A DNA stretch of 64,000 nucleotides from Mycobacteriaceae bacterium (lineage in GTDB: Bacteria; Actinomycetota; Actinomycetes; Mycobacteriales; Mycobacteriaceae), in the NCBI GenBank assembly GCA_019749805.1, contig JAIEPH010000066.1, positions 1 through 64,000 on the forward strand, read 5' to 3'. Of the stretch, positions 16,500 through 24,840 are shown in pieces. The notes under the pieces are model-generated. The model ran no database searches. It had not been told where the DNA came from and saw nothing but the letters and a program-made list of their open reading frames with translations. The position numbers and the translations under genes are program-made. Positions within the stretch are counted from its first letter, which is position 1, and every line of letters begins with the position of its first letter.

Positions 16500-17135
16500 A
16501 TGGCCACAGATGATCGCACCGCCCGGTGGAACCGGTACTGGGACAAGAAATCAGCCACCTATGACCGTGAGATCGGGTTCTTCGACCGCCACCTGTTCGG
16601 CGACTCCCGCCAATGGGTCTGCAGCCAAGCCACCGGCGACGTCCTGGAGGTCGCGATCGGCACCGGACTCAACCTCGAGTTCTACCCCAACGACGTCACC
16701 CTGACCGGGATCGACTGGAGCCAGCAAATGCTCGACCTCGCCCGCGCCCGCGCCGCCGACCTCGGCCACCCCGCGACACTGCAACAAGCCGACGCGCATC
16801 ACCTGCCGTTCGATGATGCCAGCTTCGACACCGTCGTCTGCACCTTCGGGCTCTGCGCCATCCCCGACCACACCCAAGCCCTCACCGAAATGACCCGAGT
16901 CCTGCGCCCCGGCGGAAAACTCATCCTCGTCGACCACATCCGCAGCAGCACGGCCCCAGTCCGAGCCGTGCAGCGGTTCCTGGAACTGTTCACGATTCCC
17001 CTTGGTGGCGAACACTTCCTACGCCGCCCCCTAGAGCACCTCCGGGCCGCGACCGACCTCGCCATCGACCATCGTGAGCGGTTCACACTCGGCCTCGTCG
17101 AACGCGTCGTCGCCCACAAAACCGCCACCACCTGA
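16500..17135 (+). CDS. Class I SAM-dependent methyltransferase, copy 2 (UbiE-like)
   Basis: A 211-residue methyltransferase with a degenerate motif I (LEVAIGTGLNLEFY), motif GIDWSQQML and a post-motif DDASFDTVVCTFGLC. N-terminal residues ARWNRYWDKKSATYD resemble the family of small phospholipid or quinone-type methyltransferases. It follows ICMT copy 2 by 20 bases. The substrate is unknown. Confidence 0.78.
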   Translation: MATDDRTARWNRYWDKKSATYDREIGFFDRHLFGDSRQWVCSQATGDVLEVAIGTGLNLEFYPNDVTLTGIDWSQQMLDLARARAADLGHPATLQQADAHHLPFDDASFDTVVCTFGLCAIPDHTQALTEMTRVLRPGGKLILVDHIRSSTAPVRAVQRFLELFTIPLGGEHFLRRPLEHLRAATDLAIDHRERFTLGLVERVVAHKTATT

Positions 17136-17192
17136 CCTGCCCGGCGGCCAAGAGGGGGTCCGAGCGGGACACCATCACGAAAGCAGCCGCAC

Positions 17193-17741
17193 ATGACCGA
17201 ATTCACCAGACGCACCGCACTCACCCTCCTCGGTGCCGCCGGGGCTGTCGCCGCACTGGGATACCTGTTGCGCACCACGATCATTCGCATGCCCACCGGG
17301 AACGCCAACGGTCCCGGCATGATGGGCGGCGTCTCCGGCACCGACATGGATCGCTACATGACCATGTTCGCCCGCCACACCGAACTGCGCCGCACCGTGG
17401 AAAACATCCCCGGAGGCATCCGTACCACCACCGAGTCCGACGCCCCCGATCTCGTCGCGCAACTGCACGCCCACGTGTCATCGATGTATCAGCATTTGGA
17501 CCAGGGCGCCGAAGTGACCTGCATGAGTCGAAGCCTGCCCACCCTGTTTCGTCAAGCATCCGACTACCAGCGGCGGATAACGCTGACACCCACCGGTGTT
17601 ATCGCCACCGAGACCTCCTCCGATCCCGACCTCACCAACGTGATCCGCGCCCACGCGCACGAAGTCACCGGCTTCGTCACCGACGGCATGCCCGCCATGA
17701 TGGGCCCGATGATGGGCGGCCGCGGAATGATGGGCTCCTGA
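17193..17741 (+). CDS. Tat-exported Met-rich protein, candidate copper binder
   Basis: A 182-residue protein. The N terminus has a twin-arginine pattern (FTRRTALTLLGAAG) with a hydrophobic core, so export by Tat is likely. A Met-rich patch follows (GPGMMGG) and the C terminus is rich in Met and Gly (PAMMGPMMGGRGMMGS). Several conserved-looking His residues lie between. Met-rich motifs of this kind bind Cu(I). It is the last gene of the island, about 140 bases before its right end. Confidence 0.72.
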   Translation: MTEFTRRTALTLLGAAGAVAALGYLLRTTIIRMPTGNANGPGMMGGVSGTDMDRYMTMFARHTELRRTVENIPGGIRTTTESDAPDLVAQLHAHVSSMYQHLDQGAEVTCMSRSLPTLFRQASDYQRRITLTPTGVIATETSSDPDLTNVIRAHAHEVTGFVTDGMPAMMGPMMGGRGMMGS

Positions 17742-17858
17742 ATCGTCGCGTCAACCAGAACGCACCAACCAACCCCTAATCGGAAACACCGGCGGCTGAA
17801 CTTGTTACCAATCAGGCCAAGCCAGGCCAGCTCGCCTCAGCGGGAACAACAGTAAACA

Positions 17859-18578
17859 TCAGAATCCGACCCCAGATAACTGCTCGAAGCCCGCGCCCAT
17901 CTTGTGCACGCTGACGACACAGACGTCGGCGCCCGCATCCATGGCCCATGTCGGCAGATCCTCGTGGAACGGCAGATGGGCGCCCCACGCCTCATCGACG
18001 ATCAGCGGCTTACCGCGGTCGTGGCACGCCTTGGCGATGCCCTCGAGATCGGTGCAGGTGCCGTAGGGGCTGGGGCTCACGACCAGCGCGCCCGCAGCGT
18101 CCGGGTGGCGATCCCACGCGTCCTCGAAGTCCTGGACCGACGGTGGATGGGAGAAGTGCCGATCGGTGTCCCAGCGTGGGGTGACCCAATATGGCGTCAC
18201 ACCCGAGAAGATCAGACCGGCGACAATCGACTTGTGGCTGTCGCGTGGAACGAGCAGGCCGCCGTCTCCGCCGGCGACGGCCATCATGGCGGCCTTCACC
18301 GAAAGTGAACTGCCACAGGTGGAGAACCACGCGACGTCGGCGCCTACGGCCTCGGCCATCAGATCTTCGGCCCGGCTGAGGTATTCGTTGCGCATGCGAC
18401 GGTCGTCCAGACCCCCGCTGACCAAGACGTCGTTGGCGAATGGCTCCCGCCCGAGCACAGCCAGCACGCGGTCGTCGACCCCACGCCCCTGCCGGTGCCC
18501 GGGCGGCGTGTAGCCGTAGCGGTTCTTCTGCCGATAGTCGAGCAGGCCGTCGAGTACCGGCGCCTCGGACTGGTCCAT
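17859..18578 (-). pseudogene. Orn/Lys/Arg-type PLP decarboxylase, 3'-truncated by the island
   Basis: The reading frame encodes the N-terminal half (about 233 native residues) of an aminotransferase-fold decarboxylase of roughly 480 residues. The aspartate for PLP (IVDEAWGAH) and the Schiff-base lysine (SVHKMGAGFEQ) are present. After this Gln the sequence becomes six unrelated residues and a stop. The missing half includes the C-terminal domain, so the product should be inactive. ATG 18578 overlaps the stop of the upstream dehydrogenase (TGATG). Confidence 0.85.
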
Positions 18579-19756
18579 CAGGGCGTGAGAACCACCTTCA
18601 CCATGCCGTCCTCCTTCTTCTGGAACGTCTCGTACGCGTCGGGCGCCGCCGACAGCGGCAGCCGGTGGGTGGCGAACTGCTCGACGCCCAGCGGGTCCTC
18701 GTCGGTGAGCAGCGGCATGATGTCCGGTATCCACTTCTTGACGTTGGCCTGACCCATCCGCAGCTGAATCTGCTTGTCGAACAACGTCATCAGGTTGACC
18801 GGGTCCGCAGCGCCGCCGTACACGCCGGACAGTGAGATCGTGCCACCTCGACGCACCAGCTCGATCGCCATGTTGAAGGCCGCGAGGCGGTCGACGCCGG
18901 CGTGCCTCATCACGACGCGGCCGACGGGCGGCGGCAGGAACCCGCTGGCGGTCTGTGCGGCCGTCGCCACCGGCGACCCGTGCGCCTCCATGCCGACGGC
19001 GTCGATGACGGCGTCCGCACCCCGGCCCGCGGTGTGGCTCTGCACCACCTCGTTGGCGTCGGCGCTGCGGAGGTCGACGACCTCCGAGCAGTACGGCCGG
19101 GCGCGGTCCAGTCGTTCGGTGACCAGATCGACGCCGATCACGGTGGCGGTCTTGCGGTGTGCCGCGATCCGGCACGCCATCGATCCGATGGGGCCGAGTC
19201 CCAGCACGACGAGTGTGCCGCCGTCGGGCACATCGGCGTACTCGACCGCCTGCCACGCGGTGGGCAGGACATCGGAGAGATAGACGTAACGTTCGTCCGG
19301 CCCGTCGTCGGGCACCTTGATATGGGTGTACTGGGCCTGCGGCACGCGCAGGTATTCGGCCTGCCCCCCGGCGACCTCGCCGTAGAGCTTCGAGTAGCCG
19401 AACAGCGCGGCGCCGGTGCCCTGGTCGCGGTTCTGCGTCGTCTCACATTGGCTCTGCAGGCCGTGGTCACACATGAAGCAGCTGCCGCAGCTGATGTTGA
19501 ACGGGATCACGACGCGGTCGCCGACGCTGAGGGTGTCGACTTCGCGGCCGACCTCCTCGACCACGCCCATCGCCTCATGCCCGAGGATGTCGCCGGGATT
19601 CATGAATGCGCCCAGCACTTCGTAAAGGTGCAGATCGGATCCGCAGATGTTGGTGCTCGTCACGCGGATGATTGCGTCGTTGGGTTCCTTCATCGTCGGG
19701 TCGGGCACATTGTCGACGGACACCTTCCGTCGTCCCTGCCACGTCACTGCTCGCAT
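18578..19756 (-). CDS. Zinc-dependent alcohol dehydrogenase (formaldehyde dehydrogenase-like)
   Basis: A 392-residue medium-chain dehydrogenase. The catalytic zinc region is NICGSDLH and GHEAMG. Structural zinc cysteines are in CGSCFMCDHGLQSQC, and the NAD-binding loop is GLGPIGSMA. The length and the insertion before the structural lobe resemble the glutathione-independent formaldehyde dehydrogenase group. It is the upstream partner of the truncated decarboxylase and is translationally coupled to it. Physiological substrate is not evident. Confidence 0.85.
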   Translation of the reverse strand: MRAVTWQGRRKVSVDNVPDPTMKEPNDAIIRVTSTNICGSDLHLYEVLGAFMNPGDILGHEAMGVVEEVGREVDTLSVGDRVVIPFNISCGSCFMCDHGLQSQCETTQNRDQGTGAALFGYSKLYGEVAGGQAEYLRVPQAQYTHIKVPDDGPDERYVYLSDVLPTAWQAVEYADVPDGGTLVVLGLGPIGSMACRIAAHRKTATVIGVDLVTERLDRARPYCSEVVDLRSADANEVVQSHTAGRGADAVIDAVGMEAHGSPVATAAQTASGFLPPPVGRVVMRHAGVDRLAAFNMAIELVRRGGTISLSGVYGGAADPVNLMTLFDKQIQLRMGQANVKKWIPDIMPLLTDEDPLGVEQFATHRLPLSAAPDAYETFQKKEDGMVKVVLTP

Positions 19757-19818
19757 CGGAATCCTCCCTGCATTGATGGGCTACGTGTCACGTGCCCGCT
19801 AGGGAACGGCCCAAACCT

Positions 19819-21213
19819 CTACTTACGCGGTGGGCGCAGGACTTTCATCGCCATGCGCATGACCGGTGCCGGAACTTGATCTCTGGCTTCGAGCGCCGCG
19901 CTGGCCATCCGGGTCCGCACCGGTGTGCCTCGACCGAACACGCGGTTGAGCGGTCCGCCGGTGGGTTCGAGGTCAAAGTGCAACGGGGGCTTACCGTCAG
20001 CGGCGCCGAGCGCATTGGAGATGACGATCCGCTGAATCTCGCTGGTGCCCTCGAAGATGGTGTACAGCTTGGCGTCCCGATACCACTTCTCGACGGGATG
20101 GTCTTTGATGTAGCCCCAGCCACCCATGGTCTGAATAGCGCGTTCGGTGGTCTTGACGGCCACCTCGCTGGCGGCGAGCTTCGCCATGGACCCCTCGCCG
20201 CGTTCGAACGGGACGCCGCTGGCGGCCATCCAGGAGGCGCGCCAGGTGAGCAGCCGTGCGGCGTCGATCGCCGTCGCGAGGTCGGCGAGTGGGAACGCGA
20301 TGCCCTGGTGATCGATGATCGGCGCCCCGAACGCTTCCCGGCGATTGGCGTATTCGGTGGCGTATTCCATTGCCGCCCTGGCGATCCCGAGAGCCTGCGC
20401 GGCTACCATCGGTCGCGTCTGCTCGAACGTGCCGAGGGTGGCGGAGCCGGACTTCTTGCCGCCGGCCACGACTTCGCGGGCCTTGGCCAGTTTGTATTCC
20501 AGCTTGTCGTTTCCGCCTAGCAGGTTGGCCGCGGGCACGCGGACGTCGGTCAACTTGAGCTCGGCGGTGTGCGAGGCGCGGCAGCCCAGCTTGTCCAGCT
20601 TGCGGACCATCTCCAGACCGGGGGTGCCGCCGGGCACGATGAACAACGCCTGCCCTTTGTGGCCGAGCTCTTCGTCGACGACGGCGTTGACGACGTGGAC
20701 GTTGGCGATGCCGCCGTTGCCGATCCACATTTTGTGGCCGTTGATGATCCAGTCGGCGTCTGGCCCCGAACCGTCGCGGTGGGCCGTGGTGCGTAGGTTG
20801 CGAACGTCGCTGCCGCCTTCGGGTTCGGAGATCGCCAGCGCGGCGAGCTTCAGATCGCCTGGCGTTCCGAAGCATTCGGGCGCCCACTCGAGCATCTGTT
20901 CCGGTGACGCCGCCTGGCCGATGGCCGATAGCGCGAGGGCGGGCATCACGACGGCCAGGCCGATCCCGGCGCAGCCCCAGAACAGCTCTTCCATGAACAT
21001 CGGCAGGGAAAGCCCGGTGGGATCACCGATGAGATCGCGATAGAAAAGCGGACTGTAGAAGCCGCGCGCCGCCGCCTCTTCCAGGACGGGCCACGGAAAT
21101 TCCTGGCGCTGGTCGTACTCCGCTGCCACCGGGCGCACGACATCTTCGGCGAATTCGTGGGTGCGGCGCGCAAGGTCGTGCTGGGCTGCGGTCGGGGTGA
21201 GGTCGAATGTCAC
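19819..21213 (-). CDS. Acyl-CoA dehydrogenase
   Basis: A protein of 464 residues from the preferred GTG at 21213 (an upstream ATG at 21246 would add 11 unlikely residues). Family motifs are present: AISEPEGGSDV, KMWIGNGG, and the region with the catalytic glutamate YTIFEGTSEIQRIVIS. It uses FAD and electron-transferring flavoprotein to make enoyl-CoA. It is larger than standard short-chain enzymes because of a C-terminal extension of about 60 residues. No partner ETF gene lies nearby. Confidence 0.85.
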   Translation of the reverse strand: MTFDLTPTAAQHDLARRTHEFAEDVVRPVAAEYDQRQEFPWPVLEEAAARGFYSPLFYRDLIGDPTGLSLPMFMEELFWGCAGIGLAVVMPALALSAIGQAASPEQMLEWAPECFGTPGDLKLAALAISEPEGGSDVRNLRTTAHRDGSGPDADWIINGHKMWIGNGGIANVHVVNAVVDEELGHKGQALFIVPGGTPGLEMVRKLDKLGCRASHTAELKLTDVRVPAANLLGGNDKLEYKLAKAREVVAGGKKSGSATLGTFEQTRPMVAAQALGIARAAMEYATEYANRREAFGAPIIDHQGIAFPLADLATAIDAARLLTWRASWMAASGVPFERGEGSMAKLAASEVAVKTTERAIQTMGGWGYIKDHPVEKWYRDAKLYTIFEGTSEIQRIVISNALGAADGKPPLHFDLEPTGGPLNRVFGRGTPVRTRMASAALEARDQVPAPVMRMAMKVLRPPRK

Positions 21214-21265
21214 AGGTCTTCGATTAGCCGCCCGTCGCCAATTCAAAACACTTGTTCACTCAACA

Positions 21266-21318
21266 GGGGGCAAGCCCCCGGATGCCTGGGGGAGACATCG
21301 CCGGGGGCTCGCCGGGGT
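21266..21318. terminator. GC-rich hairpin cluster downstream of the small secreted gene
   Basis: GGGGGC-AA-GCCCCC (21266-21279) is followed by overlapping C-run/G-run dyads to about 21318. It lies past the 3' end of the minus-strand gene at 21337-21636 and before the acyl-CoA dehydrogenase start. It may act as a terminator or be a mycobacterial intergenic repeat. Confidence 0.4.
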
Positions 21319-21336
21319 GGGGGCCTAGATCGCCGT

Positions 21337-21636
21337 CTACTGCACGTCGACGTAGACCGTCTTGCTGAGCAACTTGGTGCTCAGATCGTCACCTGGGCCA
21401 CTACGGTCGGTGCGGCTGTACGTCTGCCCTGAACGCACCGCGACAACGCTGGCTTGTTCGAGCGGTGCGTTACCGAGGCGGTTGACGACGACCTGGTAGC
21501 CCTGCGCCTCCAGCTTGCTGATGGTGTCTTGTGCGTTCCCGGGTCCCGTCGGCGCAGCAATAGCCGGCGCGGCCAGTCCGAGAAATGCGGCAGTGAGTGC
21601 ACTCGCAGCGACTGTGGCGAATCCAAACTTCTTCAT
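21337..21636 (-). CDS. Small secreted mycobacterial protein
   Basis: A 99-residue protein with a Sec signal peptide (MKKFGFATVAASAL, cleavage after AIAA near residue 27). The mature part of about 70 residues begins with a helix (DTISKLEAQGYQVVVNRLG). This matches a family of small mycobacterial exported proteins with no defined function. A purine-rich site (GGAAGAGGG) precedes the ATG. Confidence 0.75.
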   Translation of the reverse strand: MKKFGFATVAASALTAAFLGLAAPAIAAPTGPGNAQDTISKLEAQGYQVVVNRLGNAPLEQASVVAVRSGQTYSRTDRSGPGDDLSTKLLSKTVYVDVQ

Positions 21637-21859
21637 CTTCCGAGCCCTCTTCCATATTGCTTTTTGGGTATTCCGAGCCGTGGCGTATGTCGCGGTTCGA
21701 GCTGCAGCTGATCTGGTAAACCTGGTGGTCAGGGATTTAATTCCGGTGGCAGCAATTGGTTGTCGAATGGCAGGAATTGCGCTGCGGAAACGTCAAGTGG
21801 CCCACGATCGACGAATGTGATTGGACCAGCAGGTGCCCCCGCCAGCACACTGGTAGCCG

Positions 21860-22390
21860 ATGAAGATCGCCGGTCTGCGGCTGCGCCAACGCGACGGGGT
21901 GACGTGCGGCCCGTCGGTCGCGGTGATGGCCGGCGCGCTGCTCGATCCCGCCCGTCATGCGGCGTTGGCAGAACCGCAATCCGGGGCCGCGCTGTTCGCG
22001 GCCGAGCAGCTTCGCGTGCACGCCGACGTGAATCGAATCTGGCCGCGACGGCTCGGTACGACGCCGTGGGGGATGGCCCGGGCGATCACGGCGATGGGGG
22101 CGACGGCGGGTGTCTGTTACCGGTGGCGGTTGTTTCGGGGCCGGCGCGACCAGCTCGTTGATGTGCTGGCGGCGGTCCGCCGTGACCGGCCGGTGGCGAT
22201 GCTCGTCGGACGCGGGATTCCGAGGCACTGGGTGCTGATCGTCGCGGTGAGCGCACACGGGCTGACCTGCTACGAGCCGTCGTCGGGCGAGTTGCGCACG
22301 GTCGACGTCGCCGCGGTGCGGGAGTCGCGCCTGATGGGCCTGGGCTTCCCGCGACCGTTTGCGTTCGTGCTGCCCCGTTCGAACGTATGA
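21860..22390 (+). CDS. C39-like papain-fold protein without signal peptide
   Basis: A 176-residue protein. The N-terminal GVTCGPSVAVMAG resembles the Gln/Cys active-site helix of C39-type cysteine peptidases. PRHWVLIVAV supplies a candidate catalytic histidine and CYEPSSG a candidate acid. No signal peptide or membrane segment is seen. The 223-base gap upstream, shared with the divergent secreted gene, shows no clear promoter. Protease activity is inference from the residue pattern. Confidence 0.6.
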   Translation: MKIAGLRLRQRDGVTCGPSVAVMAGALLDPARHAALAEPQSGAALFAAEQLRVHADVNRIWPRRLGTTPWGMARAITAMGATAGVCYRWRLFRGRRDQLVDVLAAVRRDRPVAMLVGRGIPRHWVLIVAVSAHGLTCYEPSSGELRTVDVAAVRESRLMGLGFPRPFAFVLPRSNV

Positions 22391-22397
22391 TCGAATC

Positions 22398-22706
22398 GTG
22401 GGTGAGCTCCAGTCGATCGGCTACAACGGGCAGCCCGTGCAGCAGGCGTTCCGGCGGGTCGATCCGCCGGTCGCGGTGCTTGTCGACCTGGCCACCGTGT
22501 TCCCGCGCGAGCCGCACCGGACGGGCGGCTACAACCCGGCCGGATTGCAGATGCATTCGATCGTCGAGGGCAGGCTGTCGTGCTGGGCCATTTGCGAACA
22601 GGGCTTCTGGTGGGGCCTGGTCACCTACGAGATCTCCTATGGCGCGCGCCGTAAGGCGGTGACTCATTGGATCCCGGCCTGGACGCTGAAGCGTAAGGCG
22701 AACTAG
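22398..22706 (+). CDS. Hypothetical protein
   Basis: A 102-residue protein from GTG 22398 (VGELQSIGYNG). Its Trp/Tyr-rich C-terminal half (GFWWGLVTYEISYGARRK) looks like a small folded domain. It lies 8 bases after the C39-like gene and is probably co-transcribed with it. Family not recognised. It converges with the HNH gene, overlapping it by 4 bases. Confidence 0.6.
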   Translation: MGELQSIGYNGQPVQQAFRRVDPPVAVLVDLATVFPREPHRTGGYNPAGLQMHSIVEGRLSCWAICEQGFWWGLVTYEISYGARRKAVTHWIPAWTLKRKAN

Positions 22707-24067
22707 GGGCCCTCGTCGTCCTCGGGCAGTAGGTACTTCTCTGGGTGGTGGTAGTTGTTCACTCTCGCCTGGCCGGTGTCCAGGTGTGACGGCGGAATCC
22801 ATTCGGTGCGACCGTCTTTGCGCTTCCGCGTCACCCAGCCGCCGTTCTCGATGAGGCGATTGTCGGGCCCGCACGCCATCGTCATCCTGGTGATGTCGGT
22901 GGGCCCGTTCTCCGCTGCCCAACCCTCGACGTGGTGCGCCTGGCACCAGTATCCGGGCGCAGTGCAGCCCGGCCGCGTGCACCCGCGATCGAGCGCGTGC
23001 AGCACGATCCGCTGGCCCGGCGACGCGAAGCGCTTGGTGTGCCCGAGGTACAGCGGCTCGCGGGTGTGCTTGTCATAGATCACGAGATAGTGATGCGCGT
23101 GGCTCGCGAGCCGGATGATGTCGCGCATCGGCAGCAACGACCCGCCACCGGTGACGCCCTGACCCACACCGGCTTCGAGCTCCTGCAGTGTGGTGGACAC
23201 GATGATGGTGGCCGGCAGCCCATTGTGCTTGCCCAGCTCGCCGGATGCCAGAACCGCACGCCCCATTGCCTTTAACGCGTCATGATTGCGCTGGGCCTGG
23301 CTGCGCTGGTCCCTGTGGGCCTGATCGACACCGGGATCACCGTCCACGCACGGCTTTTCGTCGTCGGGATCGCACATACCCGGTGCTGCCAGCTTGGCGA
23401 ACACGGCATCGAGCGTTGCGCGCGCCTCTGGATCGAGTAGCCCGCTGATCTTGCTCATTCCGTCGATGTCCTGCCTATGGACAGTCAGGCGGCGCCGCCG
23501 AGCGCGCTCCGCTTCGTTGGGCGGGTCGCCGTCCTGATTCGCGAGATACGCCAACCTGTCTGCGGCCTGGCGAAACTCCGTCGGACCGAGTCCGCCGGCA
23601 AGATCGGCCAGATGAGACTCCACTTCCTCGTGAAGGTCGGCGGGAATGTGGGCTGGCAGCTTGTGGAAGAACTCCTCGACGACCTTCACGTGTTCTGCTC
23701 CGATGGCGCCGCGCTGCTGCGCTGCAGCGACATTGGGCAGCTTTGGCGCCAGCGGCTCTCCGGTCATGGCCCACCGCGGTCCGAGTAGTTCGGCCTCCTT
23801 GATCCGCTGCCGCGCCGCATTGATCGAGATGCGCAATGCGGTGGCCAATGCGTCGGCCCAGTTCTTGGCGCCGACTTCCGCTGGCTCGGCCCTGTTGCGC
23901 AGGCTCTGGATAAGGCGGTGTTCGACCGTGGGCTGGCGACGTCGATCCGTCTCGAGCTCGCCTAGCAGATTTAGCAACTCAGGCACCGTCAACGCATCGA
24001 GCGACAACTCCGCCACCTCGTCGCGCGCTGCTCGTAGGCGCTCGACGGCGACCTGCGCCGCAGTCAT
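22703..24067 (-). CDS. DUF222 / HNH endonuclease family protein
   Basis: A 454-residue protein with an N-terminal DUF222 region (residues 10-290) and a C-terminal HNH nuclease domain. The HNH domain has the zinc cysteines in CTRPGCTAPGYWCQAHHVEGW, and a later Asn in CGPDNRLIENGGW. These proteins are abundant and often multicopy in mycobacteria, overlapping the 13E12 repeat family. The biological role is unsettled. All motif residues appear intact. Confidence 0.85.
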   Translation of the reverse strand: MTAAQVAVERLRAARDEVAELSLDALTVPELLNLLGELETDRRRQPTVEHRLIQSLRNRAEPAEVGAKNWADALATALRISINAARQRIKEAELLGPRWAMTGEPLAPKLPNVAAAQQRGAIGAEHVKVVEEFFHKLPAHIPADLHEEVESHLADLAGGLGPTEFRQAADRLAYLANQDGDPPNEAERARRRRLTVHRQDIDGMSKISGLLDPEARATLDAVFAKLAAPGMCDPDDEKPCVDGDPGVDQAHRDQRSQAQRNHDALKAMGRAVLASGELGKHNGLPATIIVSTTLQELEAGVGQGVTGGGSLLPMRDIIRLASHAHHYLVIYDKHTREPLYLGHTKRFASPGQRIVLHALDRGCTRPGCTAPGYWCQAHHVEGWAAENGPTDITRMTMACGPDNRLIENGGWVTRKRKDGRTEWIPPSHLDTGQARVNNYHHPEKYLLPEDDEGP

Positions 24068-24070
24068 GCC

Positions 24071-24277
24071 TCAGGCCGACCGACGTGCCGTCATGATCAG
24101 TCGACCGTTCAGGCTCCGCTGCAGGGAGACCAACTTCTGGTCTAGTTTGTCCAGCCGCGCGAGCAGTGCCTGACCGTCGCTACGCGACAACGTCTCCAAC
24201 GGGAACATCCCGACCGCCTTGCATCCCGCTTCCATTGCATCGAGCGCTTCGATGAGCGCTTCTCTGTCCGAACGCAT
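24071..24277 (-). CDS. Small helical protein resembling the N terminus of DUF222 proteins
   Basis: A 68-residue reading frame starting at ATG 24277 (MRSDREALIEALDAMEAG). It resembles the leader segment found at the start of some DUF222/HNH proteins and stops 3 bases before the ATG of the HNH gene in another frame. It is either a co-expressed small protein or a piece split off by a frameshift. Purely helical, no metal motif. Confidence 0.5.
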   Translation of the reverse strand: MRSDREALIEALDAMEAGCKAVGMFPLETLSRSDGQALLARLDKLDQKLVSLQRSLNGRLIMTARRSA

Positions 24278-24331
24278 GTTCGAATCATAGCGCCGGGTTC
24301 TGACACGTGACGAAAAGTTGCCCATCGGCGT

Positions 24332-24814
24332 TCAGGCCTCGTGTCCCGGCTCCAGATCACGCACGTCGGTGAAGGTCACCAGCTGCTCGAACTCGTCGGG
24401 GGCATCGCCCGCGACCGGCTCCAACAGAAACCCGACGTGATCCCCCAGGGCGTGCCGTCCGAGCACCTCGCCCACGAACCAGCCCGCCGCGTCGTCGAGA
24501 ATCGGCAGCCCGCGCGGACCCTCGTGCCAGGGCGTCTGCGCGAACTTGTCCGTGCGGTCGCCGGTCTCACTGCCGAACAGTCGCGCCAACTCCCGGTGCG
24601 TCCGAGGCAGCAGATGCACGGCCAGATGCGACGCGTCCTGCGCCACCCGGTACGTATGGTTCTTGTCCGACAGGCCGACCAAGAATCGCGGCGGCCCGAT
24701 GCTGACCTGGCTGGTGAAACCCACCAGACACCCGGCCCGTTGGTCGCCCGCGCGGGTGGTGACCACATACATCGGATAGTCGAGCTTTGAGACCAGCTTC
24801 TCGAAGGCTTTCAT
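24332..24814 (-). CDS. Flavin reductase-like FMN-binding protein
   Basis: A 160-residue split-barrel protein of the flavin reductase domain family: N-terminal PMYVVTTRAGDQRAGCLVGF, central PRFLVGLSDKNHTY and AVHLLP. It probably binds FMN. It may supply reduced flavin to a monooxygenase, though none is adjacent. It is divergent from the F420-type gene at 24841 with a 26-base gap. Confidence 0.8.
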   Translation of the reverse strand: MKAFEKLVSKLDYPMYVVTTRAGDQRAGCLVGFTSQVSIGPPRFLVGLSDKNHTYRVAQDASHLAVHLLPRTHRELARLFGSETGDRTDKFAQTPWHEGPRGLPILDDAAGWFVGEVLGRHALGDHVGFLLEPVAGDAPDEFEQLVTFTDVRDLEPGHEA

Positions 24815-24840
24815 CGCTATCCCGTCGCTAGGGTTGGGCT

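Larger units (their letters stand above)
1..17879. mobile_element. Tn554-type arsenic/cadmium resistance island (left end at or beyond window edge)
   Basis: The unit contains a three-gene recombination module like TnpA-TnpB-TnpC of Tn554 (2186-6040), followed by arsenic, cadmium and methyltransferase cargo. The right boundary is placed at 17,879 because the decarboxylase gene on the minus strand (17859-18578) loses its family sequence there, immediately after a conserved Gly-Phe-Glu-Gln. The left boundary is not visible, since no matching decarboxylase remainder is present in the first bases. Tn554 relatives typically lack long terminal repeats and insert site-specifically. The boundary assignment is inference from gene truncation and needs an empty-site comparison. 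Confidence 0.7.

Noticed and set aside
14478..17135. Either SAM methyltransferase of the island as arsenite methyltransferase ArsM
   Set aside because: The set of conserved cysteines needed for As(III) binding in ArsM is not present in either protein.
17859..19256. One long minus-strand frame that would give the decarboxylase an extra 226 N-terminal residues
   Set aside because: The upstream part is Arg-rich, low in order and lies wholly inside the alcohol dehydrogenase in another frame. The TGATG coupling at 18578 fixes the real start.
21240..21330. GC-rich repeats as an insertion sequence end
   Set aside because: No transposase, target duplication or partner repeat is seen; short hairpins near a gene end are explained as a terminator or intergenic repeat.
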